6,936 nucleotides of DNA from Spirochaetia bacterium UBA5368. Lineage in GTDB: Bacteria > Spirochaetota > UBA4802 > UBA5368. The notes below the pieces were generated by a model. It was not told where the DNA came from, ran no database searches, and saw only the letters and a program-made list of their open reading frames with translations. Each line of letters starts with the position of its first letter. Position 1 is the first letter of the stretch. Below are positions 1 to 6,157 of this stretch, one piece after another. The stretch spans positions 23,179-30,114 of the forward strand of contig DHPI01000062.1 of assembly GCA_002407865.1 (NCBI GenBank), given 5' to 3'. Made by a program: the position numbers and the translations under genes.

Positions 1-1676
1 TTGTTTTTTTGCGCCGCCTTCTCTATTTCAATCCGACGGAGCTCTTTTCGCAGAACCTTTCCTATCGCGCTTGTGGGGAGTTCGCGGATAAATTCGACAA
101 TCTTCGGCACCTTATACCGCGCAAGCTTTTCACTGCAAAAATCGATGACCTCCTGCGGGGTCATGCTCTCGCCTTCTTTCAGCGTAACAAACACCTTTAC
201 CGTTTCGCCCCTGTAATCATCGGGAATGCCCACGGCGCATGCCCTTTCTATTTTGGGATGTGACGCAAGCAGCTTGTCGATCTCGTTGGGATATACATTG
301 TAGCCGCTTGCGATAATCAGGTCTTTTTTTCTGTCGAGGATGTAAAGGAAACCATCTTCATCGAGCTGTCCTATGTCACCCGTATACAACCATCCGTCTT
401 TAATTGCCTTTGCGGTTTCATCGGGCATTTTATAATATCCCGCCGTTATTTGCGGACCTCTGACCAGAATTTCACCGGCCTCGCCCGCGGGCAGTTCCCT
501 GACGCCCGTTTCCAGGTCGACGATTTTAAGGTCAGTGTCGGGTATGGGTATCCCCGCGGCCCCAAGCTTTCGCGTGCCGCCGTAGGGGCTCATAATGAGG
601 CCGGGGGTTGTTTCGGTAAGACCGTAATTGTCGAGCACCCTGCATCCGGTACTGTTTTCAAATCTCTCGAGCACCTCCGGCGGCAGCGGCGAAGAGCCAC
701 ACGCGCAATTGATAAGTGACGAGATATCGTACTTCTTTAAATCAGGATGGTTCATCATGCCGATATACATTGTGGGCACCCCAAGGAAAAGCTGCGCCCT
801 GTATTTTGTTATCGCCTCCAGAAGCGCCTGCGGCTCGGGGCGCGGAATCAGCACGTTCGTCCATCCTTCCCATATGCAGAAATTCATGGAGCACGTAAAG
901 CCGAAACAGTGAAAATACGGGATCGCGCCGATTTCCATAATTTTGCCACGCTCGAACGTCGGAAACCATGACGCCACCTGCTGGGTGTTTATGGAAAGGT
1001 TCGAGTGGGGCAGCATAACGCCCTTCGATACGCCAGTTGTTCCGCCGGTATAAAACAGCGCCCCCAGCTCGTCGAATTTGTTCGGTATGCCGGGATCGGA
1101 TGACGGATACCTTTTTATCAGGTTGGTCCATTCAAAAACTCCTTCGGCCGGGGGTATGTTTTTATGCTTGTCCTTCGCCACAAAAGGCAGAAGCTGTTTT
1201 TTTGGAAACTTCAGGTAATCGCGGATGTGGGCGACAATTATATTTTTAAGCCCGGTTCGCGGTTTCAGCGCGATCATCCTTTCGGCAAGAAGATCTAATG
1301 TTACAAGCACGGTGCTGTCCGAATTATTTATCTGGTACTCAAGCTCGGCATCGGTATACAGCGGATTGTTCGGCACAACGACCCCGCCCGCCTTCCACGT
1401 TCCATAGGCCGCAATGACGAACTGCGGCATGTTCGGCATAAGGAGCGACACCTTGCCACCCGGTTTAAAGCCAAGCCCGATGAGCGCGTTGGCAAACCTG
1501 TTGGCGGCTTCATTCAATTCCCTGTAGGTAATCTTCGCATCGAGAAAGATGAGGGCGTCCCTTACGGGAAACTCGGCGGCCGTTTGCGCCAGCGCGTCTT
1601 TCAGCGGAATCTGTTTGTACTCCATCGTCGGATATACGCCTTCGACATAATGCCTGTGCCATGGTCTCTTTTCCAT
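1..1676 (-). CDS. fadD: Long-chain fatty acid--CoA ligase (AMP-forming), C-terminus cut by the window edge
   Basis: An acyl-CoA synthetase activates fatty acids with ATP and CoA, via an acyl-adenylate, for beta-oxidation or lipid synthesis, usually at the inner face of the cytoplasmic membrane. The reading frame is open for 558 codons and runs off the left edge without a stop. FadD/LcfA proteins are about 560 residues, so only a few residues are probably missing. Motifs of the ANL adenylating superfamily appear in order: the phosphate-binding loop YTGGTTGVSKG (209-219), YGLTET (351-356), the TGD ATP-ribose motif (432-434), the hinge-region motif DRKKDLIIASGY (448-459), and SAIGKVLRKELR with the likely adenylation lysine K540. 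The start ATG at 1676-1674 is preceded by AGAGG eight bases upstream. It is divergent from the dienoyl-CoA isomerase gene, and two tandem palindromes sit just upstream, suggesting repression by a fatty-acid-responsive regulator (inference). Chain-length preference cannot be read from the sequence; another acyl-CoA synthetase class is possible. The family call is firm and the symbol is by similarity. Confidence 0.93.
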   Translation of the reverse strand, partial: MEKRPWHRHYVEGVYPTMEYKQIPLKDALAQTAAEFPVRDALIFLDAKITYRELNEAANRFANALIGLGFKPGGKVSLLMPNMPQFVIAAYGTWKAGGVVVPNNPLYTDAELEYQINNSDSTVLVTLDLLAERMIALKPRTGLKNIIVAHIRDYLKFPKKQLLPFVAKDKHKNIPPAEGVFEWTNLIKRYPSSDPGIPNKFDELGALFYTGGTTGVSKGVMLPHSNLSINTQQVASWFPTFERGKIMEIGAIPYFHCFGFTCSMNFCIWEGWTNVLIPRPEPQALLEAITKYRAQLFLGVPTMYIGMMNHPDLKKYDISSLINCACGSSPLPPEVLERFENSTGCRVLDNYGLTETTPGLIMSPYGGTRKLGAAGIPIPDTDLKIVDLETGVRELPAGEAGEILVRGPQITAGYYKMPDETAKAIKDGWLYTGDIGQLDEDGFLYILDRKKDLIIASGYNVYPNEIDKLLASHPKIERACAVGIPDDYRGETVKVFVTLKEGESMTPQEVIDFCSEKLARYKVPKIVEFIRELPTSAIGKVLRKELRRIEIEKAAQKN

Positions 1677-1719
1677 TGTCAACCTCTATTCGTTAGATAT
1701 TTTCCATCTGGCAGCGCAA

Positions 1720-1734
1720 ATAACATAATGTTAT
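1720..1734. promoter_or_regulatory. Palindromic operator candidate, copy 1
   Basis: ATAACATAATGTTAT is a perfect inverted repeat of two 7-base arms around one central base. It lies 44 bases upstream of the acyl-CoA synthetase start. Together with flanking bases it forms an 18-bp direct repeat (1718-1735) with the second copy, with one mismatch. The size and symmetry fit a homodimeric repressor of the TetR or MarR class; such proteins often control fatty acid degradation genes. The identity of the regulator is inference, since none is encoded in this window. Confidence 0.6.
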
Positions 1735-1736
1735 AC

Positions 1737-1763
1737 AAAATAATATAATGTTATAAATGTCAA
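1737..1763 (-). promoter_or_regulatory. Candidate promoter of the acyl-CoA synthetase gene
   Basis: A perfect -35 box, TTGACA, reads on the minus strand at 1763-1758. The -10 box is ambiguous. TATTTT at 1742-1737 gives a 15-base spacer, and TATATT and TATAAC nearby are better boxes but at poor spacing. All candidates overlap the two palindromes. The ATG is about 60 bases downstream. Only the -35 box is convincing. Confidence 0.35.
1740..1754. promoter_or_regulatory. Palindromic operator candidate, copy 2
   Basis: ATAATATAATGTTAT differs from copy 1 at one base (T for C at 1744), which breaks one arm pair. It starts exactly 20 bp after copy 1, close to two helical turns, so two dimers could bind on the same DNA face. 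It lies just downstream of the minus-strand TTGACA box, where a bound protein would block RNA polymerase. Confidence 0.55.
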
Positions 1764-1787
1764 GCTGTAAGTATTAAGTATTATATA

Positions 1788-1803
1788 CAATATTAATATA
1801 TTG
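1788..1803. repeat. AT-rich inverted repeat in the divergent spacer
   Basis: CAATATTAATATATTG has 6-base arms (CAATAT and ATATTG) around a 4-base centre. It differs in sequence from the two tandem palindromes. In DNA this AT-rich, such symmetry can arise by chance, so a binding role is only possible. Confidence 0.25.
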
Positions 1804-1891
1804 ATTATAGCCAATTCAATTTATGTAAATTTTTTTCGTTGCCGCTTTATTATTTTCATAAAACATCCGCTTTCACATAATTGGGGATGCA

Positions 1892-1940
1892 TTCGAACAC
1901 GGAGAGCCCCGCCGAAAGTGTGACCCTTCCCCGTTTCGAA
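1892..1940. other. Possible long-stem hairpin
   Basis: TTCGAACACGG (1892-1902) pairs with CCGTTTCGAA (1931-1940), giving ten base pairs with one bulged C and a 28-base loop. No T-tract follows at once, although a T-rich run begins about ten bases later. It could be an RNA leader structure if transcription starts farther upstream than the proposed promoter at 1999, or a DNA site, or chance. Confidence 0.25.
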
Positions 1941-1998
1941 CAATTTCCTCTTATTTTTTGTTATGAACATCCGTAGGGCGGATGACCATATTTTTTAA

Positions 1999-2027
1999 TT
2001 GCAAATTCATTCCGGAAGGCCGATAGT
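1999..2027 (+). promoter_or_regulatory. Candidate promoter of the dienoyl-CoA isomerase unit
   Basis: TTGCAA (1999-2004) and GATAGT (2022-2027) are separated by 17 bases and lie about 30 bases before the ATG at 2057. Each box matches the sigma-70 consensus at four of six positions. The same GATAGT hexamer recurs at similar spacing before two other genes in this window. Confidence 0.35.
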
Positions 2028-2056
2028 ATCGCATCCCAACCAGAAGGAGTGTTATT

Positions 2057-2878
2057 ATGCCGGATTATGAATTTTATATTGTTGAAAAGAAACCGCCGAT
2101 CGCGTGGGTGTACCTCAACAGGCCGCAGAAACTGAACGCGATGCATCCGCCCGCGTGGAAAGAATCGATTCCGATTTTCGAAGACCTCGACAATGATAAC
2201 GACATTAAGGTCGTGATTATTTCCGGGAAGGGAAAGTGCTTTTCCGCCGGGATCGACCTGCTCTCGATGGCCGCCGAACTTCCCGAGCTCGGTAACAAGG
2301 AACAGAAGGGCGGCATCAAATGGAGCCTGCTCCCCAGGATATACGCGATGCAGGACACCAACACCTGTATTGAAAAATGCCGCAAGCCCGTCATTGCGGC
2401 CGTGCACGGATTCTGCATCGGCGCGGGTCTCGACATGACCACCGCCTGCGACATACGCCTGTGCTCAAGCGACGCGTCGTTCTCGCTCAGGGAGGCCGGC
2501 GTGGCATTCGTGGCCGACGTGGGCGTGCTGCAGCGCATTCCGCTCATCGTGGGGCAGGGCATCGCGCGCGAGCTTGCCTATACCGCGAAATACATCGACG
2601 CGAAGCGCGCAAAGGAAATTCTGCTCGTTAACGAAGTATTCGACACGCACGAGGCATTGATGGCCGGCGCCGAAAAAATGGCGCTCGAAATCTGCGAAAA
2701 CTCGCCGCTTGCCGTGCAGGCATCAAAGAACGTGCTGAACTACTGCGTCGGCAAATCGATCGACGACGGGCTGAAGTACGTGGCGTCGATCAGCGCCAAC
2801 ATCATTCCCTCCGATGACCTCATGGAGGCGATGATCGCGATGATGGAAAAACGAAAGCCGAAGTTCACGGGGAAATAA
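2057..2878 (+). CDS. Delta(3,5)-delta(2,4)-dienoyl-CoA isomerase-like protein (crotonase / enoyl-CoA hydratase superfamily)
   Basis: This 273-residue crotonase-fold protein has the two usual oxyanion-hole regions, CFSAGIDL (61-68) and HGFCIGAGLD (117-126). The key evidence is D126, E146 and D154. They sit in the same contexts and at the same spacing (20 and 8 residues) as Asp176, Glu196 and Asp204 of rat dienoyl-CoA isomerase ECH1. The surrounding GAGLD, ACDIR, REAG and ADVGVLQRIP blocks also match ECH1 from memory, whereas ordinary hydratases have a PE...PGAGGTQRL block here. In the family, the enzyme moves a 3,5-diene to a 2,4-diene so that unsaturated fatty acids with odd-position double bonds can be degraded by the reductase-dependent route. 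There is no targeting sequence, so it is cytoplasmic. AAGGAG seven bases before the ATG supports the start. It is divergent from an acyl-CoA synthetase and three bases upstream of an SDR gene. A plain hydratase activity cannot be excluded. Confidence 0.88.
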   Translation: MPDYEFYIVEKKPPIAWVYLNRPQKLNAMHPPAWKESIPIFEDLDNDNDIKVVIISGKGKCFSAGIDLLSMAAELPELGNKEQKGGIKWSLLPRIYAMQDTNTCIEKCRKPVIAAVHGFCIGAGLDMTTACDIRLCSSDASFSLREAGVAFVADVGVLQRIPLIVGQGIARELAYTAKYIDAKRAKEILLVNEVFDTHEALMAGAEKMALEICENSPLAVQASKNVLNYCVGKSIDDGLKYVASISANIIPSDDLMEAMIAMMEKRKPKFTGK

Positions 2879-2881
2879 CGC

Positions 2882-3562
2882 ATGGCGAAACGAAACGCTC
2901 TCATTCTCGGCGCAAGCGGCCTTGTGGGCGGCGCGCTGTTGCGCATACTGCTTAACGACAGCACGTACTCGGAGGTGCGCGCTGTCGTGCGGCGGCCGCT
3001 TGAGATACGCCACACAAAGCTGCGCGAGCACATTATCGATTTCGAAACGCTTGGCGCGCACAAAAAGATTTTCGCCGTTGACGACGTGTTCTGCTGCCTC
3101 GGCACCACCATAAAACAGGCCGGCACGAGAGAAAACTTCCGCCGTGTCGATTTCCATTATCCGGTTGAAGCGGCAATAACCGCGCACGCGGCCGGCGCGC
3201 AGAGTTATTACATTATTACCGCAATGGGTTCAAACCCGCGCTCGCAAATTTTCTACAACAGGGTGAAAGGCGAAACCGAAGAGGCGCTTTCGACTATCCC
3301 CTTCGCGGCGCTGCACATATTCAGGCCGTCGCTGCTGCTCGGCGAACGTATCGAAAAACGCCCCGGCGAGCGGATTGCGGCGAAAATTTCTTCAGCGCTG
3401 CCGTTTCTTTTTTCCGGCCCTCTGAAAAAGTATATGCCGATAGATGCGACGGTTGTAGCGCGTGCTATGGCCCGTGCGGCGCAGTCCGGCACGCGGGGCG
3501 TCTTCATATACGAATCGAGCCAGATTCAACAGATGGGCGGTGGACATAAACAAAGGGCGTAA
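2882..3562 (+). CDS. Atypical SDR / NAD(P)-binding Rossmann protein, HTATIP2 (TIP30)-like
   Basis: This 226-residue protein begins with a Rossmann dinucleotide-binding motif, LILGASGLVG, with glycines at 10, 13 and 16. A basic segment, AVVRRPL (34-40), follows at the position that often favours NADP in related folds (inference). CLGTT (72-76), ITAMGS (112-117) and the YNRVK pair (Y125, K129) match the atypical SDR group that includes HTATIP2/TIP30 and bacterial relatives labelled NAD-dependent epimerase or oxidoreductase. The substrate is unknown. The gene starts three bases after the stop of the isomerase gene, and its weak ribosome binding site (GGGG) lies inside that gene's end, so translational coupling is likely. 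The partnership suggests a reductive or isomerising step in lipid metabolism, but this rests on position only. The tail after about residue 218 (GGGHKQRA) looks non-conserved. The stop codon merges with the A-tract of a terminator. Confidence 0.85.
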   Translation: MAKRNALILGASGLVGGALLRILLNDSTYSEVRAVVRRPLEIRHTKLREHIIDFETLGAHKKIFAVDDVFCCLGTTIKQAGTRENFRRVDFHYPVEAAITAHAAGAQSYYIITAMGSNPRSQIFYNRVKGETEEALSTIPFAALHIFRPSLLLGERIEKRPGERIAAKISSALPFLFSGPLKKYMPIDATVVARAMARAAQSGTRGVFIYESSQIQQMGGGHKQRA

Positions 3563-3593
3563 AAAAAGCGGGGCATACTACCCCGCTTTTTTT
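3561..3593. terminator. Bidirectional intrinsic terminator
   Basis: A7, then the stem GCGGGG (3568-3573), the loop CATACTA and the stem CCCCGC (3581-3586), then T7. The A and T tracts make it a terminator on both strands, and they can also pair to lengthen the stem. It sits in the 50 bases between two converging genes and serves both. The plus-strand gene's TAA stop (3560-3562) overlaps the first two A residues. Confidence 0.93.
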
Positions 3594-3612
3594 CAGGCAG
3601 ATTTGCCCGGCA

Positions 3613-5076
3613 TCAGAAAAGTTTTTTCAGTTTCTTCTCAACCTTCTGCTCCGCCTTTTTCGACTGCCTGTCAATGGTCTTCTGCGCGGCTTCTTTTGCG
3701 ACGTCTTTCACGTCACCGGCCGCTTCCCTGACAAGCTCGCCGATGGTCGGCAGCTTCGGCTTAACCAGCTCGGTCTTCGGCGTGTCCATGGTGCCGGTCA
3801 CCTTATATTGCAGATACACATTACCATCCTTGTTCGCCAACTGCTTCATGGCGATATCGGTCACCCGGTCGGCCTTCACGTATTTTTCGAGATTGGCCGC
3901 CTTGATGCCTTTTTCCACGTTTCGTCCGATGCCGCCCTTGATTGCGGCGTTGTGCTTCTCGGCAAGCAGCATATCGATATCCATGCCCACTGCCTTCGTG
4001 TTGATATTCGTCATGCCGCTGAAGGTAAGCAGGTAATCGGCGGTCTTGATTTTGCCGTCAGTAAGCTTCGCCGTGCCGCCCTTGTACCACACGTTCACGA
4101 AAGCGTCCTTCCATTTAATTTCATCTTTCAAAAAATCAAACTTGCCGCAGTATTTTTCGAGCGATTCGACCGATTTCATTTTGTCGAATATCTGCAATCC
4201 AGTCATGCTGCCGTACGACGAGCCAACCCTGACAGACGCCTCGGGGTCCAGCTTTTTCGTCTTCACGTCGAACGGTTTTACCGAACCGTTCACAGACACG
4301 CCGATATCGAAGGATTTCACGCTGCCGGTGGTAACCTGCCCTATGGTCTTAAGGCCGGTCTCGATCTTCAGCTTCACCGAGTCCTTCTTCGCGAGGTTCT
4401 TCGGGTCGATCTCGATTGAATGCACCAGCGCGGTGAGATTATACGCCTGCACCGTCTGTTTTGCGCCCTGGTCAACGAAGGTCAGCTTTCCCTTTTCAAC
4501 GCCGATCTTGCCGATGGTGATCTCGACCGGCAGGTCGTCCGCGGTAAACGGCTTAGCGGGCTTCGCCGCCTCCTCGGCCTTTTTCCTCGCCTCCTCCTGC
4601 TGTTTCTTTAAAAGCTCGGCCTTCTCCTCGGGGGTCATCTTTTTTGGCGCGATGAGATCGGAGAAATTAAAGAGGCCGCTTGTATAGCGGGTCACGTTGA
4701 TGACCGGCTCGTAGAGCACAAGCTCGCGCAGCTCGACCTTGCCGGTCAGCAGGGGCATGAATTTCAGCTTGAAGTTGAACGATTTCAGCCCGACGAAAAC
4801 ATCATTCGTCGCCACGGGCTTCCCCTTGAGTGTTTCAAGCTGCTTCGGCGTTTTAAAATTGGATATCTTCACATCGTTTACTTCGATGCCCGATACCACC
4901 GAGAAGATGTTCACATTAATGCCGCCGATAGTCACCTGGCGATTAAGCGCTGTCTGCATCTGCCCTGCAATCATCTCTTTGTCGATAACCAGCATCGCCA
5001 CAACGCCGGCGATAATGACAAGCAGAACGACAACGCCCGCAACAATCCCTATCCATTTAAGGATTTTTTTTATCAT
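3613..5076 (-). CDS. AsmA-family membrane-anchored envelope protein
   Basis: This 487-residue protein has a short basic N-terminus and one hydrophobic helix (about 8-31), followed by a large predicted periplasmic part. The first section (about 32-140) has the AsmA pattern: AGQMQTALNRQVTIGGI, then VNDVKISN and LRELVLYEPVINV. A Lys/Glu-rich, probably helical insert (about 147-176) follows. Beta-rich segments then lead to VTGTMDTPKTEL (427-437), which resembles the C-terminal GT..xPK motif of AsmA/TamB-type proteins. The end (445-487) is highly charged and probably helical. AsmA relatives are linked to outer-membrane assembly and to phospholipid transport between membranes, so a role in the periplasm is likely, but the specific function is not known. 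GGAGG nine bases before the ATG supports the start. The gene begins 25 bases after a secreted-protein gene, with no terminator between, so they probably form an operon. It ends at the shared bidirectional terminator. Confidence 0.82.
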   Translation of the reverse strand: MIKKILKWIGIVAGVVVLLVIIAGVVAMLVIDKEMIAGQMQTALNRQVTIGGINVNIFSVVSGIEVNDVKISNFKTPKQLETLKGKPVATNDVFVGLKSFNFKLKFMPLLTGKVELRELVLYEPVINVTRYTSGLFNFSDLIAPKKMTPEEKAELLKKQQEEARKKAEEAAKPAKPFTADDLPVEITIGKIGVEKGKLTFVDQGAKQTVQAYNLTALVHSIEIDPKNLAKKDSVKLKIETGLKTIGQVTTGSVKSFDIGVSVNGSVKPFDVKTKKLDPEASVRVGSSYGSMTGLQIFDKMKSVESLEKYCGKFDFLKDEIKWKDAFVNVWYKGGTAKLTDGKIKTADYLLTFSGMTNINTKAVGMDIDMLLAEKHNAAIKGGIGRNVEKGIKAANLEKYVKADRVTDIAMKQLANKDGNVYLQYKVTGTMDTPKTELVKPKLPTIGELVREAAGDVKDVAKEAAQKTIDRQSKKAEQKVEKKLKKLF

Positions 5077-5101
5077 GCAAAACCTCCACTGAAATTACAT
5101 T

Positions 5102-5902
5102 TTACGCGCCTCCGGGATTTTCGCTGCCGGATGGCAACGTTGTAACATCCAGACCAAGATTCACAGTTGGATCAAGGATAAGATTGCCAGTATATCCCGC
5201 CGCATCGAATGATTCAATTTGCTTATCAACTTTGACTGAATAATCCACATTGCTTTTATTATATAAAAATCCTGTTCCAAGCGAAAGTCCCCGCCAGCGG
5301 AAGAAACCGCTTAACCCCGTGCCATCGACAAGGTTGTAGTTAATACCGACGCCGACAAGGGTATTCTTCACCTTCGAATCGTCATCGGGCTTCACTGTAA
5401 AACTGCCAAACTTCGCGCTGAGGTAAAGCCCCGGGGTAATGAATCCGGCATTGACGCCAAAGTTGACAAACGCCGCACCCGCACCCACGCCTGCATAAAG
5501 GTCGCCCTCATTTTCCAGCTTTTTGTCGATGTCGTCGTAGTAGCTCTTCGAGAGGCTGGGGAGTTGTACGCCAGCCATTACGCCGGTGCTGATGGCAAAT
5601 ATGGAATAGTTCTGATAGCCCTGAAAGGTTGCCGCCTGTGAGGCGTAGGCATTCGCGTTGGCAAACCCCCGCGCAAGCTTATCTTGATCTTTATATTTCG
5701 CAAGTATCTCTTCAGCACCACCAAATCCATCAGCAAAATGATCTGCACCATATAAAGCATCAAGAAAAGCAGTATTTAATGCATCATTTAATGTGCCATC
5801 AGTTGTAGTTGGCGCTGTCCCTGTAATCGTCGCCGCACTGCCCCACGTGCCCGCACACAGCACCATTGCCCCCGCAAGGAGCAGCCCGTATATCTTTTTC
5901 AT
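5102..5902 (-). CDS. Secreted, probably outer-membrane protein of unknown family
   Basis: This 266-residue protein has a clear signal peptide: a MKK start, a hydrophobic core (6-18) and likely cleavage after WGSA or WGSAA (residues 23-24). Cys16 lies inside the hydrophobic core without a proper lipobox, so it is not called a lipoprotein. Residues 40-130 appear mixed and partly helical. From about 135 to 225 there are alternating, glycine- and aromatic-rich short strands (LYAGVGAGAAFVNFGVNAGF, GLYLSAKFGSF, SGFFRWRGLSLGTGF), as in beta-barrel proteins. The end, GSENPGGA, lacks the terminal aromatic residue typical of barrels. A near-ideal AAGGAGGACAT site precedes the ATG. It lies upstream of, and is probably co-transcribed with, the AsmA-family gene. 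Base composition is uneven: residues about 28-71 and 208-248 are about 35% GC, against about 55% in the core. I do not recognise a named family. An adhesin or porin-like role would be a guess. Confidence 0.75.
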   Translation of the reverse strand: MKKIYGLLLAGAMVLCAGTWGSAATITGTAPTTTDGTLNDALNTAFLDALYGADHFADGFGGAEEILAKYKDQDKLARGFANANAYASQAATFQGYQNYSIFAISTGVMAGVQLPSLSKSYYDDIDKKLENEGDLYAGVGAGAAFVNFGVNAGFITPGLYLSAKFGSFTVKPDDDSKVKNTLVGVGINYNLVDGTGLSGFFRWRGLSLGTGFLYNKSNVDYSVKVDKQIESFDAAGYTGNLILDPTVNLGLDVTTLPSGSENPGGA

Positions 5903-5952
5903 ATGTCCTCCTTAGTGTATACTCGCTTTCCCGTTTTTTATGCAACCTCTAT

Positions 5953-5981
5953 ACTATCTCTGAAACATGGCAAGTATACAA
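5953..5981 (-). promoter_or_regulatory. Candidate promoter of the secreted-protein / AsmA unit
   Basis: On the minus strand TTGTAT (5981-5976) and GATAGT (5958-5953) are separated by 17 bases, about 50 bases before the ATG. The matches to consensus are moderate. GATAGT followed by AT also occurs in the isomerase promoter candidate, which gives some extra weight. Confidence 0.3.
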
Positions 5982-6103
5982 AAAAATTTTCCTCCGGGCA
6001 AGTTTTTTATCCCGCATAACTCCGTGCCAACGACGCTTCGCCCTGAAAAACGCGATCGCCCAGTTTTACCGGCCTGTCGTGTGTTCAAATTTTCCTCGGA
6101 AAA

Positions 6104-6120
6104 CGCCGGGACAACCGGCG
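6104..6120. other. GC-rich hairpin in the divergent spacer
   Basis: CGCCGG (6104-6109), loop GACAA, CCGGCG (6115-6120) forms a perfect 6-bp stem. On the minus strand it is followed by TTTT, so it resembles a weak intrinsic terminator in that direction. No minus-strand gene ends here, so the role is unclear. Confidence 0.35.
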
Positions 6121-6157
6121 GCAGCATAAGCAATGCAAAACTTACATATAATTATAT

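Larger units (their letters stand above)
1677..2056. other. AT-rich divergent intergenic region between the acyl-CoA synthetase and dienoyl-CoA isomerase genes
   Basis: This 380-base spacer holds no credible gene. From left to right it contains the synthetase ribosome binding site, two tandem 15-bp palindromes, a TTGACA box on the minus strand, and an AT-rich inverted repeat near 1788-1803. Farther right are two possible hairpins (1892-1940 and 1968-1984), a candidate plus-strand promoter, and the AAGGAG ribosome binding site (2044-2049) of the isomerase gene. The stretch from about 1715 to 1860 is extremely AT-rich compared with the flanking genes, as expected for divergent promoters. Confidence 0.7.

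Noticed and set aside
742..1131. 129-codon minus-strand open frame
   Set aside because: It lies in a different frame inside the acyl-CoA synthetase gene, whose frame is open throughout and carries all family motifs.
1968..1996. Intrinsic terminator before the isomerase gene
   Set aside because: The stem is only six base pairs and the T-tract begins six bases after it, and no plus-strand gene lies upstream to terminate.
1961..2407. 148-codon minus-strand open frame
   Set aside because: It is antisense to the first half of the isomerase gene, has no ribosome binding site and no recognisable domain; it mirrors the codon bias of the real gene.
2723..3187. 154-codon minus-strand open frame
   Set aside because: It spans the junction of two well-supported plus-strand genes and has Arg/His/Ala-rich shadow composition.
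3808..4687. Two plus-strand open frames of about 200 codons
   Set aside because: Both are antisense to the AsmA-family gene. The real gene has a membrane anchor, an AsmA motif pattern and a strong ribosome binding site; these have none.
5840..5902. Lipoprotein signal at Cys16 of the secreted protein
   Set aside because: The residues before the cysteine (M-V-L) do not form a lipobox, even a relaxed one, and a normal signal peptidase I site follows at WGSA.
6052..6059. GCGATCGC octamer, as in cyanobacterial HIP1 repeats
   Set aside because: It occurs once here in the spacer and I saw no other copies, so it carries no lineage signal.
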